Assembly (NCBI GenBank): GCA_947652115.1
Contig: OX393564.1
Location: forward strand, 20,558,333 to 20,622,332
Length of the DNA: 64,000 nt
Direction of reading: 5' to 3'
From: Blastomussa wellsi
Lineage: Eukaryota > Cnidaria > Anthozoa > Scleractinia > Plerogyridae
Numbering within the stretch: the first letter of the stretch is position 1; each line of letters begins with the position of its first letter. Below, one piece after another: positions 1-10,409 of this stretch. The notes under the pieces were generated by a model. It worked only from the letters and a program-made list of their open reading frames with translations, ran no database searches and was not told the origin of the DNA. The position numbers were made by a program, and so were the translations under genes.

Positions 1-914
1 TGCAAAAATACTACTTTTGCGCCGGTTGATTGAAACTCGGAAGTGCGACTGAAAAAAACTACTTGATGAAGGCTTGAGTCTCGTTGAGAGGAGTGGATTT
101 CAACGGTTTTCAGTGCCATTTCCGCGCGCGTTAGTCTCAAACTCATTAATAATTCATCACGTTAAGACAAAGGAAATGGTTTGGAAATGTGATCTCAATT
201 AGCATAGATTTTAACGATTTTATTTCTTCGTTTTCTCCGTAGTTTTAGTGTCGATTGAGAAGATATACACTCGAGACAGCGTTTCATCACATTTCCAAAC
301 ACCTCGAAGTTCGTCAAAAATACTCCGCTGCGCGTCGTATTTTCAACTCTCTTCTTGGTGATTGCATATCGCGAAGAAACACTGTCTCTCGTGTTTGATA
401 TATCACATGAAACACTGTCTCTCGTGTTTGATATAATTTATTACAAATCATATATTTTCATTCATTTGGCTAAAAGAATGTATTTTTCCACCGTTTGTTC
501 GTTAGGTGCCCCTGGAATATTGCAAACTTTATTCTTGCATCCGTCTGTCATAAAACGACGTCATAAGACTCAAATCAGTTGCCCAATTAATTATGTCCAA
601 TGAAGTTACAAACTGAACTTCCAAGACAGTAGTCAAGTGAAATGAAATGTATTTTTTCTAAAGGGGAGGGGTGGGGCTTAAAAGAGTGTGGCGCTTTATA
701 AGTCTCGTTTTAAAAAAGGGACGGGGTTATTAGAGGAGAATGGCTCACTAAAGGATTTGCGGTATGTCAACAGAGAACGAAAAAAGGGAAAAAGTTTCCC
801 ATCTCTAATAAGTATCTTCGGGCCCTAGTCAAATCATTACATAGCCTGTTTCCGCCGTACGTTCGGTTAGTGCGCGCGTTAGAGTCTTTCTAGATCTAGA
901 AATGAAGAAGTTAC

Positions 915-1055
915 CTGGTTCCGTAGGTCAAGATGTAGGGATGTATATTTGGTTGAGCCAATGACAGGGAAGCGATTTTTTCTTGCAAGCGTCACCATGA
1001 GCTGTATAATAGTACGGCTCCCACATTTGCCTACTCGGTTGTAAATCACTCTCTT
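915..1055 (-). CDS. UST: UST-like exon with PAPS-binding loop
   Basis: This exon has 47 codons between CTCACAG| and CAG|GTAACT. It begins KRVIYNRVGKCGSRT and continues through a predicted helix (IIQLMVTLARKNRFPVIG). Lys and Ser/Arg in GKCGSRT are the residues expected to bind the PAPS 5'-phosphosulfate in 2-O-sulfotransferases. This exon is the basis for the family call. Confidence 0.8.
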
Positions 1056-2770
1056 CTGTGAGGAAGGGGTGAAAGGAGATTGAAAACGTGCTCAGAAAAT
1101 GAGCCTTATTCGCAAAACCATCAAGGCCTACGTTTACGCAAAATTGATTTGCTTGACAAAATTTGTGGAAAACATGAGTCAATCCAGAGCGAATGGTTGT
1201 GCAAAATGTAATTTCTGACGTTTGAATGACTGAATGAATTAGCCAGAAATTAATATTCTGACGGCACCTTTGGGAGGTTCGCGGGTTGTTATGGGACGTG
1301 CTGGGAGTATTTGGGGGTTTGACGGGAGATTTAAATCATCCTTGGTTAGTCAGCCTTCGCCTTCGCTCGCTATTCTTTTAAGGTACTTTTTTTGTATCGA
1401 AAAATCTTCTTTTTGCAATGCTTTGATTAAGTTTATAGTGTTACCCTTCCCTCGGGGGCTTGTTTATCTGTATCTGACGTAGCACAGGTTAAAAAACAAT
1501 TATTCCATGAGCCCGCGTTGGATATGAAGTGATAAAATAACCAACGAGCGCGTAGGAGACAGACAGCTCCTGAAACCTGCCAGTGTCGGCCATTATAGAG
1601 GGCTAAAGTTAAAAACTTGGCGCACTACTTTCCATATGACGTAAAACTCCGACTATTGGCTCATAGTCGGAGTTTTTTAGCCAATCAAAAAGCTAGAAAT
1701 TCAATAGTCGGAGCTGAGAGTATACTAAATTGTTTTAGAACCAACAGTTGTTAATTAAATGTTCCTGATTGTAATATATTGTGAATCAGATGACTGACTG
1801 ACCCATCCTAAATAAACTTTCACATTGAATGGTTCGTGTCAGTGTAGTCAAACCCAAAGAAACAAGGAAAGAATGAATGAAGCAATGGTCGGTGAATTGA
1901 TACCTACCTCTTTCCTCGTTGTTGCCACTGGTGTAAAACCTAGAAATAAAAAAATATTGTTTTTTGTTACATACAGACAAGTGACTACAAATAAAGATTA
2001 TAAAGAAAAGAAAAAGGCGAATATATCAATCAAACTTCCGTGAATTAACACGCACAAGGAATTAGCTCTCCAGTATTAAATAAAACAATAACCTGATAAC
2101 AAGCGCTTGTTTACATAGCTCTGTAAAATCAAAATAAGGCCTGATTTACCTTGGGCTGGCTCGGTTTATGGGTGGAAACTTTAGCCGGCATACACTGCTG
2201 AGCTTATTATTGTATTTTGTCTCCATATTTACCCATTTAACCGTACGTATTCTCGATTATTATATCCTTTAAATCCTTCCTTCACTTACTTGCTTTATCT
2301 AATCATCGCTCGCTTGCTAAAATCGTTTTAAGCTGATGATAGTCAATGAATTTAGAAAATATTTCCCTTAGGCAAGTGTTGATTTAGTTGGTTGTGTCTT
2401 ATTTCTCAAGCTAAAATTGTGGTTCAAGATAAACAACCAGAGCTGATTAAAACTAATNNNNNNNNNNNNNNNNNNNNNNNNNNNNNNNNNNNNNNNNNNN
2501 NNNNNNNNNNNNNNNNNNNNNNNNNNNNNNNNNNNNNNNNNNNNNNNNNNNNNNNNNNNNNNNNNNNNNNNNNNNNNNNNNNNNNNNNNNNNNNNNNNNN
2601 NNNNNNNNNNNNNNNNNNNNNNNNNNNNNNNNNNNNNNNNNNNNNNNNNNNNNNNNNCTTGATTCGCTCCGACGAAGGGCTAACGCTCGAAACGTCAGCA
2701 CTTGAATCTCTTTACGGTGGCCAATTGACATTATCAACCCAGTTGATAAAACCAAATTATATTGTTATAC

Positions 2771-2803
<33 letters not shown>

Positions 2804-5800
2804 CACTTACCCCCCATATTCACGATAGCCGCCATGATGGTTTTCGCATTGTAATGCAAATTAGCCACGTTGTTTACCAGGGAGCAAACATTGAAATGAT
2901 GCCGTTTCTCGGAAAATCGGACGATCTAAATAGTGAAGTATCTGCGGTAAAGCCACGTTTGAGAGCCAAGTTATGCAATAATGATTGCATTATAAGGAAT
3001 AGTTTGAAATAGTTACTGGATATCTTGACTTGTTTTAAGTACGCAAGCCCTTTTCTTTTTTAAAAAGTGCAAAAATTGCGTTAAACTTAAAGCATGGCTA
3101 TGAAAAAAAATTATCAGACATGATAAGAAACCAGCTGAAATTTGTCGATTTAGGCTTGCTTGCCCCCTCACAAATCACGTTCCTAATTTGCATTACAATG
3201 AGAAAACAAACATGGCGGCTATCGTGAATGAGAGTAGCGCTTAATTGCAGGAATGGCTCCGGGCTCGGAATGCACTGGGAACGAGTTTGGTTAGCTAAAT
3301 TAGACTACAAAATCACCCTGGTTAGCCTATTATAACACTGCGGTTAGCCTACTAAGCAATCCGGTTAGCCTACTGAGCACTGCGGTTAGCTTATTAAGCA
3401 ATCCGGTTAGCCTACTAAGCAATCCGGTTAGCCTACTGAGCACTGCGGTTAGCCTATTAAGCAATCCGGTTAGCCTACTAAGCAATCCGGTTAGCCTACT
3501 AAGCACTGCGGTTATGCGGTTAGCTCTCAAGAATGGTAAGGGTAACACGATAAAATCTTAAAATTTTCGGTGTTCAGCAGTCGGGCCTCGGTAGTGTAGT
3601 GGTTAGTAATAGCTCGTGTTCTGGGTGACCCGGGATCGATTCCACCTCTGTGCTTTTATAATTGACTTTTGTTTTTTTCTCTTTATTAGACGAAAAAATC
3701 AAAGTCTAAAAAAATCTAAGTGTCCCGGAGCCATTCCTGCATTTAACGCCATGTGTGAATGAGGTCTGTTGATGGCAGCCTTGGAGCAGCCTTAAAAGAG
3801 CGAGATATAATTCGACAGAGCTCAACACCTGAGTATTTTGCGCATCTAAACTCTCTGCAAGCCGCCGGACATCTCTTAAAGGGACACTGTCACCATTTTT
3901 AGCATGATTTTGGAAATCTCAAAAACATACATCAATCTTTGGAAGCTGAACAGTAATGGTTTTATTTTGTAGAACAGTACTCGAAAAATGATAAGAACCA
4001 ATTAGGAAGTGAGGATGGCTAACGATGGCGAGGATGGAAATGGATTGTGATATGGATTTTTGAAAAAGCGTCAGGATGTCAGTTTTTCAAAGGTTCAAGT
4101 TTGGCTCGAAAACTCGTTGAAATTTTGCAAAACTGTTGCTGCAGTTTGGACGTTCTTCAATAACGTGAATTTATAGCAGTTTTAGGCAAATATATCGCGA
4201 CAGTGCCCCTTTAAAGCCGTACGACTGGTGTTTGTCCCAGCGCGCCGTTTTTCAGTCATTTTACCGTATCTAAACTTTCTATAAGCCGGACGCCTCTCTA
4301 AGGCACTGTTTACACGGACGCCTTTCGTTTACACGGCGCCGAAATGAAACCGGGTTGTTTTGAAAACGCTGTCAAAAGTGGAGCGTTTTCAAAGCGATAC
4401 GGTTTCATTTCTCGTGTGGCTGAAATGGCGAAAACGCATCGATTTGAAAACAATTACGTAATTTAGCGTGAAATTGGCTGGCTCTCAAAGAGTAAACACA
4501 CAGAGTGCAGCACTTGCTTATACAAAACGCTTTGGAAAACACTTTGAAAACGGTTTTTGTGGGAGGCGCAGTGGCCTAATGGTTAGTGCGCTGGACTCTG
4601 GATCGGACGGTCCGGGTTCGAGTCCTGGCCGGGCCACTGCGTTGTGTTCTTGGGCAAGACACTTAACTCTCACAGTGCCTCTCTTCACCCAGGTGTATAA
4701 ATGGGTACCGGCGAATTTACTGCTGGGGGGTAACCCTGCGATGGACTAGCATCCCATCCAGGGGGGAGTAGAAATACTCTCTGTCGCTTCATGCTACAGA
4801 AACCGGGATAAGCTCCGGCCTGATGGGTCACTAGGCCCGACTGCGGACTTACCTTACCTACCTTGAAAACGGTTAGATAGTCTCCGTGTAAACACTTCAA
4901 AATTGTGTCGTTTTCGATGCGGTTTCGTTGTCTTGAAACCGTGTCGATTGGAAAACGCGTTCGTGTAAACGTAGCCTAAGACGGACAACTTGTGTTGGTC
5001 CCTGTGGGCTGTTTTTCAGTCATTTTACTGTATCCAAACTCTCTATCAGCTGAACACCTCTCTAAGACGGACAACCGGTGTCGGCCCCTGCGCGCCGTTT
5101 TTTAGTCATTCTACTGTACCTAAACTCTCTATAACACGGACATCTCTCTAAGACGGACGACTGGTGTCGGTCTCTGTGCGTCGTTTTTCAGTCATTTTAC
5201 TGTATCTAAACTCTCTTACTCGGACATCTCTCTGAGACAGACAACCGGTGTTCATCCTCATATTTTCCACGTGTCTGTTCTGCGCGAATTTTCTTCTTTA
5301 GGTATAAGGCAAATAACTTTATAATTAGAAAACAAAGATCACAAAATGGTTAAACGGAACACACGCAATATAATTTTACCAAGTGATAACTGATAGGTCC
5401 AAGGTCTCTCGCTTTTGTCCAAGATTTTAATTAAAAGTTGTAACATTTAAATTGCAAAATCACGAAGGCAGCTGTTTAAACTGGCACAAGATAAACATGG
5501 TATTTTAGCGCTAATTTTCGCGTGTATCAAGAGTGTATCCAAGGGCCATTTGTGATTAGAAAAATGCAGTGTTTTTAAATTTAACTATATTGTCTATATT
5601 CATAGCTGCAGATCAGAAATTTATTTTATGCAGATTGAATAATAATAAACAAATGGTAATAAATGTCTGTTTTGTACATGGACCGCCTAATTATGTTCGT
5701 TACTTTGAATCGCCAAAAAGAAGAGAAACTGAATGACAATTTAACGGTTGACAGTTGACTGTGAACGTATTTTAACGACAAATCTACTTGTTACCATATA

Positions 5801-6186
5801 TCCATAGTTCATGGTTTTTAAGACAATAGATTAGGAGAGCAAACCAAATCCAAAGTCGTGTCAACTACTTGATAAGAAGTAAACTGAATGTTCCAAGTGA
5901 TTAAAATTTGAAATACAGGCGCGCTTTCCAACGTTCTTATAATGTGTAAAGTTCCCATAACAATAAATGATCCAATTAGAGAGGCAGCACAGAATTTAAC
6001 CAACTCTTTAGTAAAATCCAACTAGTGGTCTATTATCAATGCTGCGTTCTGATTGGTTGAGCTACTACCAGGCTATATGTTATCGAAAGCGCCGGCTTTG
6101 AAAACCAAAACAATGGCGGCTGAATTGCATTTTGCTGAAGTTTCGGACGAGTATTTGAGCTCATTATTAGATAAATCTATACTTTC

Positions 6187-6227
<41 letters not shown>

Positions 6228-6941
6228 GGCGAATAGGTCTTTTTAATTTAAACTTAACTAAGCCTTGAGGCATAAAAATCAAAAACTAGATAGATTTCTT
6301 GTCGTTGTTCATGAAGACAGAATCTCATATATTAAAAGAGGCTTACTGTGAAAACGAAAAATGGTTGATATAAAAGTGAGAGAATTTCACTTTGCTCTCT
6401 GGGCGACCCTGGGCGATCCTCCAAAACAATTGCCTTTGTTACAGCGAAACTGTAAATCTGTAATCCAATAACAAGGTGAAAGATAGAACGGAAAAGGTCA
6501 GTTAATTTGTAACCTTGGCTCACGCATTGAGCGCTTTGTTGTGTTGCTTTAGAGCGAGACCACGACTCGAGGAAAAGAGCAAAGCTTGCCAACGATACCG
6601 AACAACGCTAACGCTTAACGACCTTAACAGTTATCAGAGGGGTATATCCTCTTTCTCAACTAAGTCCTCTTTCTCAGTTAAATCTCTGGGAAATGTGTTT
6701 ACCAAAAATTAAATACAAAACAGGAAGGAGCGAGAAAGCATAAAAAATCGAATGTGTATTTTTGAAGATAGACTGACTTACCTTGAAAGCTGTGAATATT
6801 ATAATAGCGCCTTTCTCCCATGATCAGTGATGACTTGATATTCAAATAGTGTGACCCGAAATACGAAAAAGTAGCTAACATAACTAATATAAAAGCGATA
6901 AGAAAAACGAGAAGAAATTTCAGCCTCTGTATCGTATGCAT
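915..6941 (-). CDS. UST: Uronyl 2-O-sulfotransferase-like gene, 5' part (three exons, leaves window at left)
   Basis: This would be a Golgi type II membrane enzyme that moves sulfate from PAPS to the 2-O position of uronic acid in chondroitin/dermatan sulfate. Proposed exons are 6941-6782, 1939-1908 and 1055-915. Exon 1 starts at the ATG at 6941 and encodes a short cytoplasmic end (MHTIQRLK) and one hydrophobic anchor (about residues 9-27), then a stem, ending at a strong donor. Exon 3 carries YNRVGKCGSRT, the 5'-phosphosulfate-binding loop. That motif matches UST better than HS2ST, which has NRVPKTAST there. Exon phases agree (1 to 0 to 0). The rest of the catalytic domain, including the 3'-phosphate-binding site, lies left of the window. 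The motif exon is the firm part; its link to exon 1 is inference from phase, order and membrane topology. Confidence 0.68.
1643..1676. repeat. Perfect 14-bp hairpin in UST-like intron
   Basis: The arms AAAACTCCGACTAT and ATAGTCGGAGTTTT flank a 6-nt loop. A third partial arm (ATAGTCGGAGCT) follows near 1702-1713, so this is probably a foldback-element end. Confidence 0.6.
1908..1939 (-). CDS. UST: UST-like 32-nt micro-exon (candidate)
   Basis: On the minus strand a T-rich acceptor (TTTTTTATTTCTAG) precedes 32 nt that end at GAG|GTAGGT. The exon is 2+30 nt, so it joins the phase-1 end of exon 1 to the phase-0 start of the PAPS-loop exon and adds FTPVATTRKE just before KRVIYNRVGKCG. The fit in phase and position is good, but so short an exon can arise by chance. 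Confidence 0.5.
2458..2657. other. Assembly gap (200 N)
   Basis: These are 200 consecutive N. The round size suggests a scaffolding placeholder, so the real length is unknown. It falls in the intron between the UST-like micro-exon and exon 1, so a missed exon here cannot be excluded. Confidence 0.98.
2658..2815 (+). repeat. Dispersed repeat fragment abutting the gap
   Basis: The plus strand reads ...LIRSDEGLTLETSALESL and then STQLIKPNYIVILPTDAAP. From memory this peptide-like stretch recurs in cnidarian gene models near retroelement ends; I cannot verify that here. It is best treated as a dispersed-repeat remnant, and the neighbouring gap is probably a collapsed repeat. Confidence 0.4.
2818..3229. 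mobile_element. MITE with ~53-bp terminal inverted repeats
   Basis: The left arm from 2818 (ATTCACGATAGCCGCCATG...) is the near-complement of the right arm ending at 3229 (...CATGGCGGCTATCGTGAAT). The arms run about 53 bp with few mismatches. There is no coding capacity. The 9-bp target duplication of the next element overlaps its right end, so that element inserted later. Confidence 0.75.
3319..3510. repeat. 21-bp minisatellite inside MITE copy 1
   Basis: About nine units of CGGTTAGCCTACTAAGCAATC and its variant ending GAGCACTG alternate. The open frame this creates on the minus strand is a repeat artefact. Confidence 0.9.
3584..3652 (+). repeat. tRNA-like block inside MITE copy 1
   Basis: TAGTGTAGTGGTTAG resembles a tRNA A box and GGATCGATTCC is a perfect B box, at tRNA-like spacing. 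The acceptor stem does not pair cleanly, so this is a tRNA-derived module (Asp-like by eye), not a functional tRNA gene. Confidence 0.6.
3880..4210. mobile_element. TTAA-flanked MITE (piggyBac-like), copy 1
   Basis: The ends are AGGGACACTGTC... and ...GACAGTGCCCCT, each bordered by TTAA (3876-3879, 4211-4214). TTAA duplications are the piggyBac hallmark, so the superfamily is inferred from that. The interior is non-coding. A truncated relative lies at about 59930-60229, and only an end (TTAAAGGAGCACTGTCAC) is seen near 56331. Confidence 0.75.
4302..4976. mobile_element. TAA-flanked MITE (PIF/Harbinger-like) hosting a SINE
   Basis: The termini GGCACTGTTTACACGGACGC and the complement of GCGTTCGTGTAAACGTAGCC form TIRs flanked by TAA (4299-4301, 4977-4979). 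A 3-bp TAA duplication suits PIF/Harbinger. Internal segments repeat GTTTTGAAAACG-type sequence. The SINE at 4556-4862 inserted into it. Confidence 0.7.
4556..4862 (+). mobile_element. tRNA-derived SINE, copy 1
   Basis: An A box (TGGCCTAATGG, 4572-4582) and B box (GGTTCGAGTCC, 4615-4625) form a pol III head, followed by a body with GGGCAAGACACTTAACTCTCA and ACCGGCGAATTTACTGCTGG. It is flanked by a 12-bp target duplication TTGAAAACGGTT (4544-4555, 4863-4874). Other copies lie at 48933-49236 and 55086-55338. Confidence 0.88.
6011..6205. repeat. Short inverted-repeat element
   Basis: GTAAAATCCAACTAG near 6011 and CTAGTTGGATTTTAC near 6188 are complementary, bounding about 190 bp of non-coding DNA upstream of UST-like exon 2. 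It is probably a MITE. Confidence 0.5.
6782..6941 (-). CDS. UST: UST-like exon 1: signal anchor
   Basis: This exon reads M-H-T-I-Q-R-L-K followed by about 20 hydrophobic residues (FLLVFLIAFILVMLATFSYF), then GSHYLNIKSSL and MGERRYYNIHSFQ. It ends in phase 1 at AAG|GTAAGTCA, a near-consensus donor. An open frame continues upstream to a GTG at 6971, but the first ATG is at 6941. A single N-terminal anchor with a short basic end fits a Golgi type II glycan-modifying enzyme. Confidence 0.65.
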
Positions 6942-7836
6942 GGCCGTTGAAGGTTGTTCCCGAATGTTCACTGATTTGGGCGCTTAGCAGTTAACCAATT
7001 AATCCGTTGGCGAACGAAACATTGTCTGCTGAACATTGTAAGGCAAATAACACGTATATTGAATGTTTGTGGAAAATGACGGAAAGTATGTGACATTTGT
7101 CACCTCACGAGATACCGCTGTACATTAACTGCGTGTATCTGCCCAAGATACAAGATCCGTACGAGTCGTACTTTTGAACTGCGAACTCTAAATGCGAAAT
7201 TAAACTACGAGGGAATTTGGGCGGCCATGGTTATATACTCCGCCACCGAAACAAAGCACTAACAGATAGTTAACCCCTAAAAATAAATTTTAAAACCATT
7301 TAGGACGTTCGCGCTAATTGGTTATGCGCATCGTTAACTGCGCACGCATGTAATTCGTGTTGCATTGTCACGCCACCCCATCCATCGAGCGCGCGCGCTG
7401 AGGAAAAACAAAGGGTCAGAAGCCGTTGCGTTAACTTTGCTTGTAGACCCCTAATCAAGTTTTCTGCCCACACGACATCGAATACTGTCATCATGCGGTT
7501 GTTAGGCGAGTGGAAATGTCGTCGCTAAATGCGATTTTTTTCTTTAAGGGAACCACACCAATTTAAAAATTCACTTAATGGGTCCACTTAAACAATGCTT
7601 GGCAAAGACAGAATCACTTCAGAGATTTAATTGCAATATTATTGGGCTTACAGACACTGCAGCCGTAATGGTTAACGAAGGGCAATTTTTCATATTTAGG
7701 GTGTTCTTCCGGGCACGTTATCTCCAGAACGAAATCGGTGATCCCCATTTTGTTTTACATCTCGGTCATTAGTAACACATTATCATACAGTGGTGAAAAA
7801 AAATCAGTGTTAGAAAATTTCGCGCGAACGTCCTTA

Positions 7837-7920
7837 AGCGATAGAGGACATTTTCCTTGTTTACATAGCCTCGTCTAAACACTCGCGGCTGTGTAAACAT
7901 GGAAAATGTCCTCTATTGCT
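7837..7920. repeat. 34-bp-arm hairpin
   Basis: The arms at 7837-7870 and 7887-7920 pair over 34 bp with about 3 mismatches around a 16-nt loop. It is probably a foldback element or MITE remnant. Confidence 0.7.
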
Positions 7921-10336
7921 TTTATAAAATATTTCTTAAAAATACGCACGAAACTAAAGCGTCACAACCGTGTTTACATACTCTCATTTAAACACACTGA
8001 GAGCGCGCGTAGTATCTCAGTTATTTCAAAAAGATATGTAGTACTGTGGATGGCGTAGTTAACGCGCGAAAATATGTCATTTGAGTAATAATTGCTCATA
8101 ATTTGGTACAAATGAGGAGTTTAATTACGCGATTCATAGTTAGCGCTATCGTTTACTCGTTTTATCCAGGATTCTATTCTCGTCCGAATTTACCCCCCCC
8201 CCCCCTCTCCCCGGGCTTCAACCCTATATACAAAAGGCTCGCGGAAGGGAGAGTTTAGCCGCGGAATCGAACTTTAGATTAATCGAAATTTTTTCTTTGC
8301 CTGCTCAAATTAATAACAATATGGAATTGGGTTTTACACTTGCCTCATACAGTTATAACGACGAATAGTTAACAAGGCGCAATCGAGTGACTATTGGTTA
8401 TAGAAAATTTTAGAAGAAGCTCTAAAGAATCGTATGAAAAAAAGTACTGTTATGCCAAAAATTAAGAAAAGTGGTGCCTTCAAAGAGCAACGCGCGCGCA
8501 TCCGATTTCAAACAGCGAAAAGAATACAGTGAGAGAGCCAACCCGATTGCCGGATTTCGAATAGAACACAGCTGATCCCGTCTTGTTTTCCGGCTTTTTT
8601 CTACCAAATAAACTCGAGCTAATCGCGTCGATTCAGTTCACAATTGGTTCGATTGACTTCGGTAATCAAACTGTTAATTTCGATTACCGAACTAACCGAA
8701 AAATTCCATGCAGTGCGATTATGTTAGATTTCCGTTTTCTGAAAATTGAATTTTTCCATCCTGGTGTCATACATATATCCCCCTAAGTTTGTCCTCTGGT
8801 AGAGCAGGCTATCTATACTCTCAACTTCAAAGTAAAAATTTTTTTTTTCGGTTTACCGGAAAAGGCATAAAAATCGAATGATCAGTTCGAAGCTAGAGTG
8901 ACTTGCCTTAAAAAGCCTGAAAACTGTGAATTTTGTAAATGTCGAGAAAAGTTTGTGAGAGTTATCACCTCAGAAGATATATATAGTACTTTGACCGAAA
9001 CCGGAAACCGGGCATGAAAAGCCTCTGGGATCCAGTACAGGGAAGCAAACGCCAGAGTCAGACGCGAGACTGCGGGGGGATTTTCATCCCCTGCGTTACA
9101 AGCTCTATTGCCGAAAAAAAGAAGTCATGTACGAAATCTTAGCACAGTCTGAAAATTATCTGTCTTTGAAAATACCGTTTAGAAATAACAACTAAACAGA
9201 GACAGACAATACGGGCTGAGTAACAAAGAACCATAAACAAAACTGCAAGGCTGATACTACGTATAAGGTTGACTCTGAGAGCCTAGACACCAGTGACTTA
9301 CTGACGGAACTCGGAAAAGATCCTCCATTGCTTGAAGGGCCTTTGACACTACTCTGCGCATGTGTGAAGATTTGATTTCTGATCCGACGGACCAGAAATC
9401 AAAGTTAATTTATGCGATTAAAATCCTCTTCCATCGACCCCGCGAGGCTTGAAAAAGCTGTGAAAATTGAGGTAAAAGATTGTTTGGTCATTTGTGGAAG
9501 TTTTAAACGGAACATATTGCATGTATTTTCATATGAACATCACAGGAAATATGATGTTCTTGAAGGGTAATACACGATGTACGATGAAAGCTAAAACAAA
9601 GAGGTGTTCAAGCGCACGTGAAAACTCCAAAACAATTGCAGAAGGCCATGGTGGTTCATGGCAGCGTGCAGTGTGCAACCTTGCCAAGTTTCTATTGGTT
9701 AAAACACTTTCTGTGCGAATGAAGGCTGCACACGCGCATTATCGTGAAAATGGCCCTTTAACCCATTGGCGCCCGTGCCGGCCAAAACCGGCCATGACGA
9801 ACATTGTCCTTTGTTCCGCTTCGGACGTCGTCATGCTTACAAAAAAAGACGTCACTTTTACTCAATCTCTGCAGGAAGGAAAGATCTTTCCAATGATCCC
9901 AGATCAGAGTGACAGAGTTAATTGAGCACGAAATACACACGGAAATGGTAAGAAATTTAAGTGAAAAACTCGGAGGAAAAATTGCCTCAACTACCCTTGG
10001 CTACTCCATGGCACGAATTTCTTGTTTGGATGGCACCTTCTCTGGAATTTTTGGACTGAAAGCAAGCCAACAACTAAGGTAAAACGATAGGAAAAAGAGA
10101 AAAAGGAAGAGCGAAAAAAAAAATTGGAAAAACACAACGCTCGTGGAAAGACAGGCATGTTTTCATGTTGCAAAGAAAGTTTTGAGTATTTGGAAGCAGA
10201 TGTAGCTCACAGCTGACCATAAAATGTCACAAATATCCAAAAAGCGCTTATACAAAAATCTCCGGGCCCCAGTTGGTTAAATAGTGCACTTGAAAAGTTT
10301 ATAGAACACTCAAGAAGCTTCTTTCGCGTGATCTCC

Positions 10337-10409
10337 AAAATTCTGTCCAGGGGGTTCAGAGCCATTTTCGTGCATTTAAGGTGGCTCTGAACCCCATGTA
10401 CAGAATTTT
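10337..10409. repeat. 28-bp-arm hairpin
   Basis: The arms at 10337-10364 and 10382-10409 include GGGGTTCAGAGCCA and its complement, with about 2 mismatches over 28 bp around a 17-nt loop. Confidence 0.7.

Larger units (their letters stand above)
3233..3754. mobile_element. Non-autonomous TIR element with 9-bp TSD, copy 1
   Basis: The inverted ends share TGCAGGAATGGCTCCGGG and weaker homology outside it. The element is flanked by GTGAATGAG at 3224-3232 and 3755-3763. A 9-bp target duplication is typical of Mutator-like elements, so this is called a MULE-type MITE by inference. Inside are a 21-bp minisatellite and a tRNA-like block. A second copy lies at 47587-48033. Confidence 0.75.
3800..5262. 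repeat. ~75-bp minisatellite broken up by three younger insertions
   Basis: Units containing GGACGACTGGTGTCGG, TTTTTCAGTCATTTTACTG and TCTAAACTCTCTATAA repeat from about 3839 to 5262. The array is split by a TTAA-flanked MITE (3880-4210) and by a TAA-flanked MITE (4302-4976), which itself contains a SINE. Confidence 0.8.

Noticed and set aside
3330..3548. 72-codon minus-strand frame with RLTGLLSRLTGLL repeats
   Set aside because: The 21-bp minisatellite has a period divisible by three, which creates an open frame without a gene.
4561..4632. tRNA gene
   Set aside because: A and B boxes are present but the cloverleaf is degraded and the sequence continues into a SINE body with target duplications.
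9494..9925. 143-codon plus-strand frame
   Set aside because: No recognisable domain, no splice or poly(A) context, and mixed composition; treated as chance.
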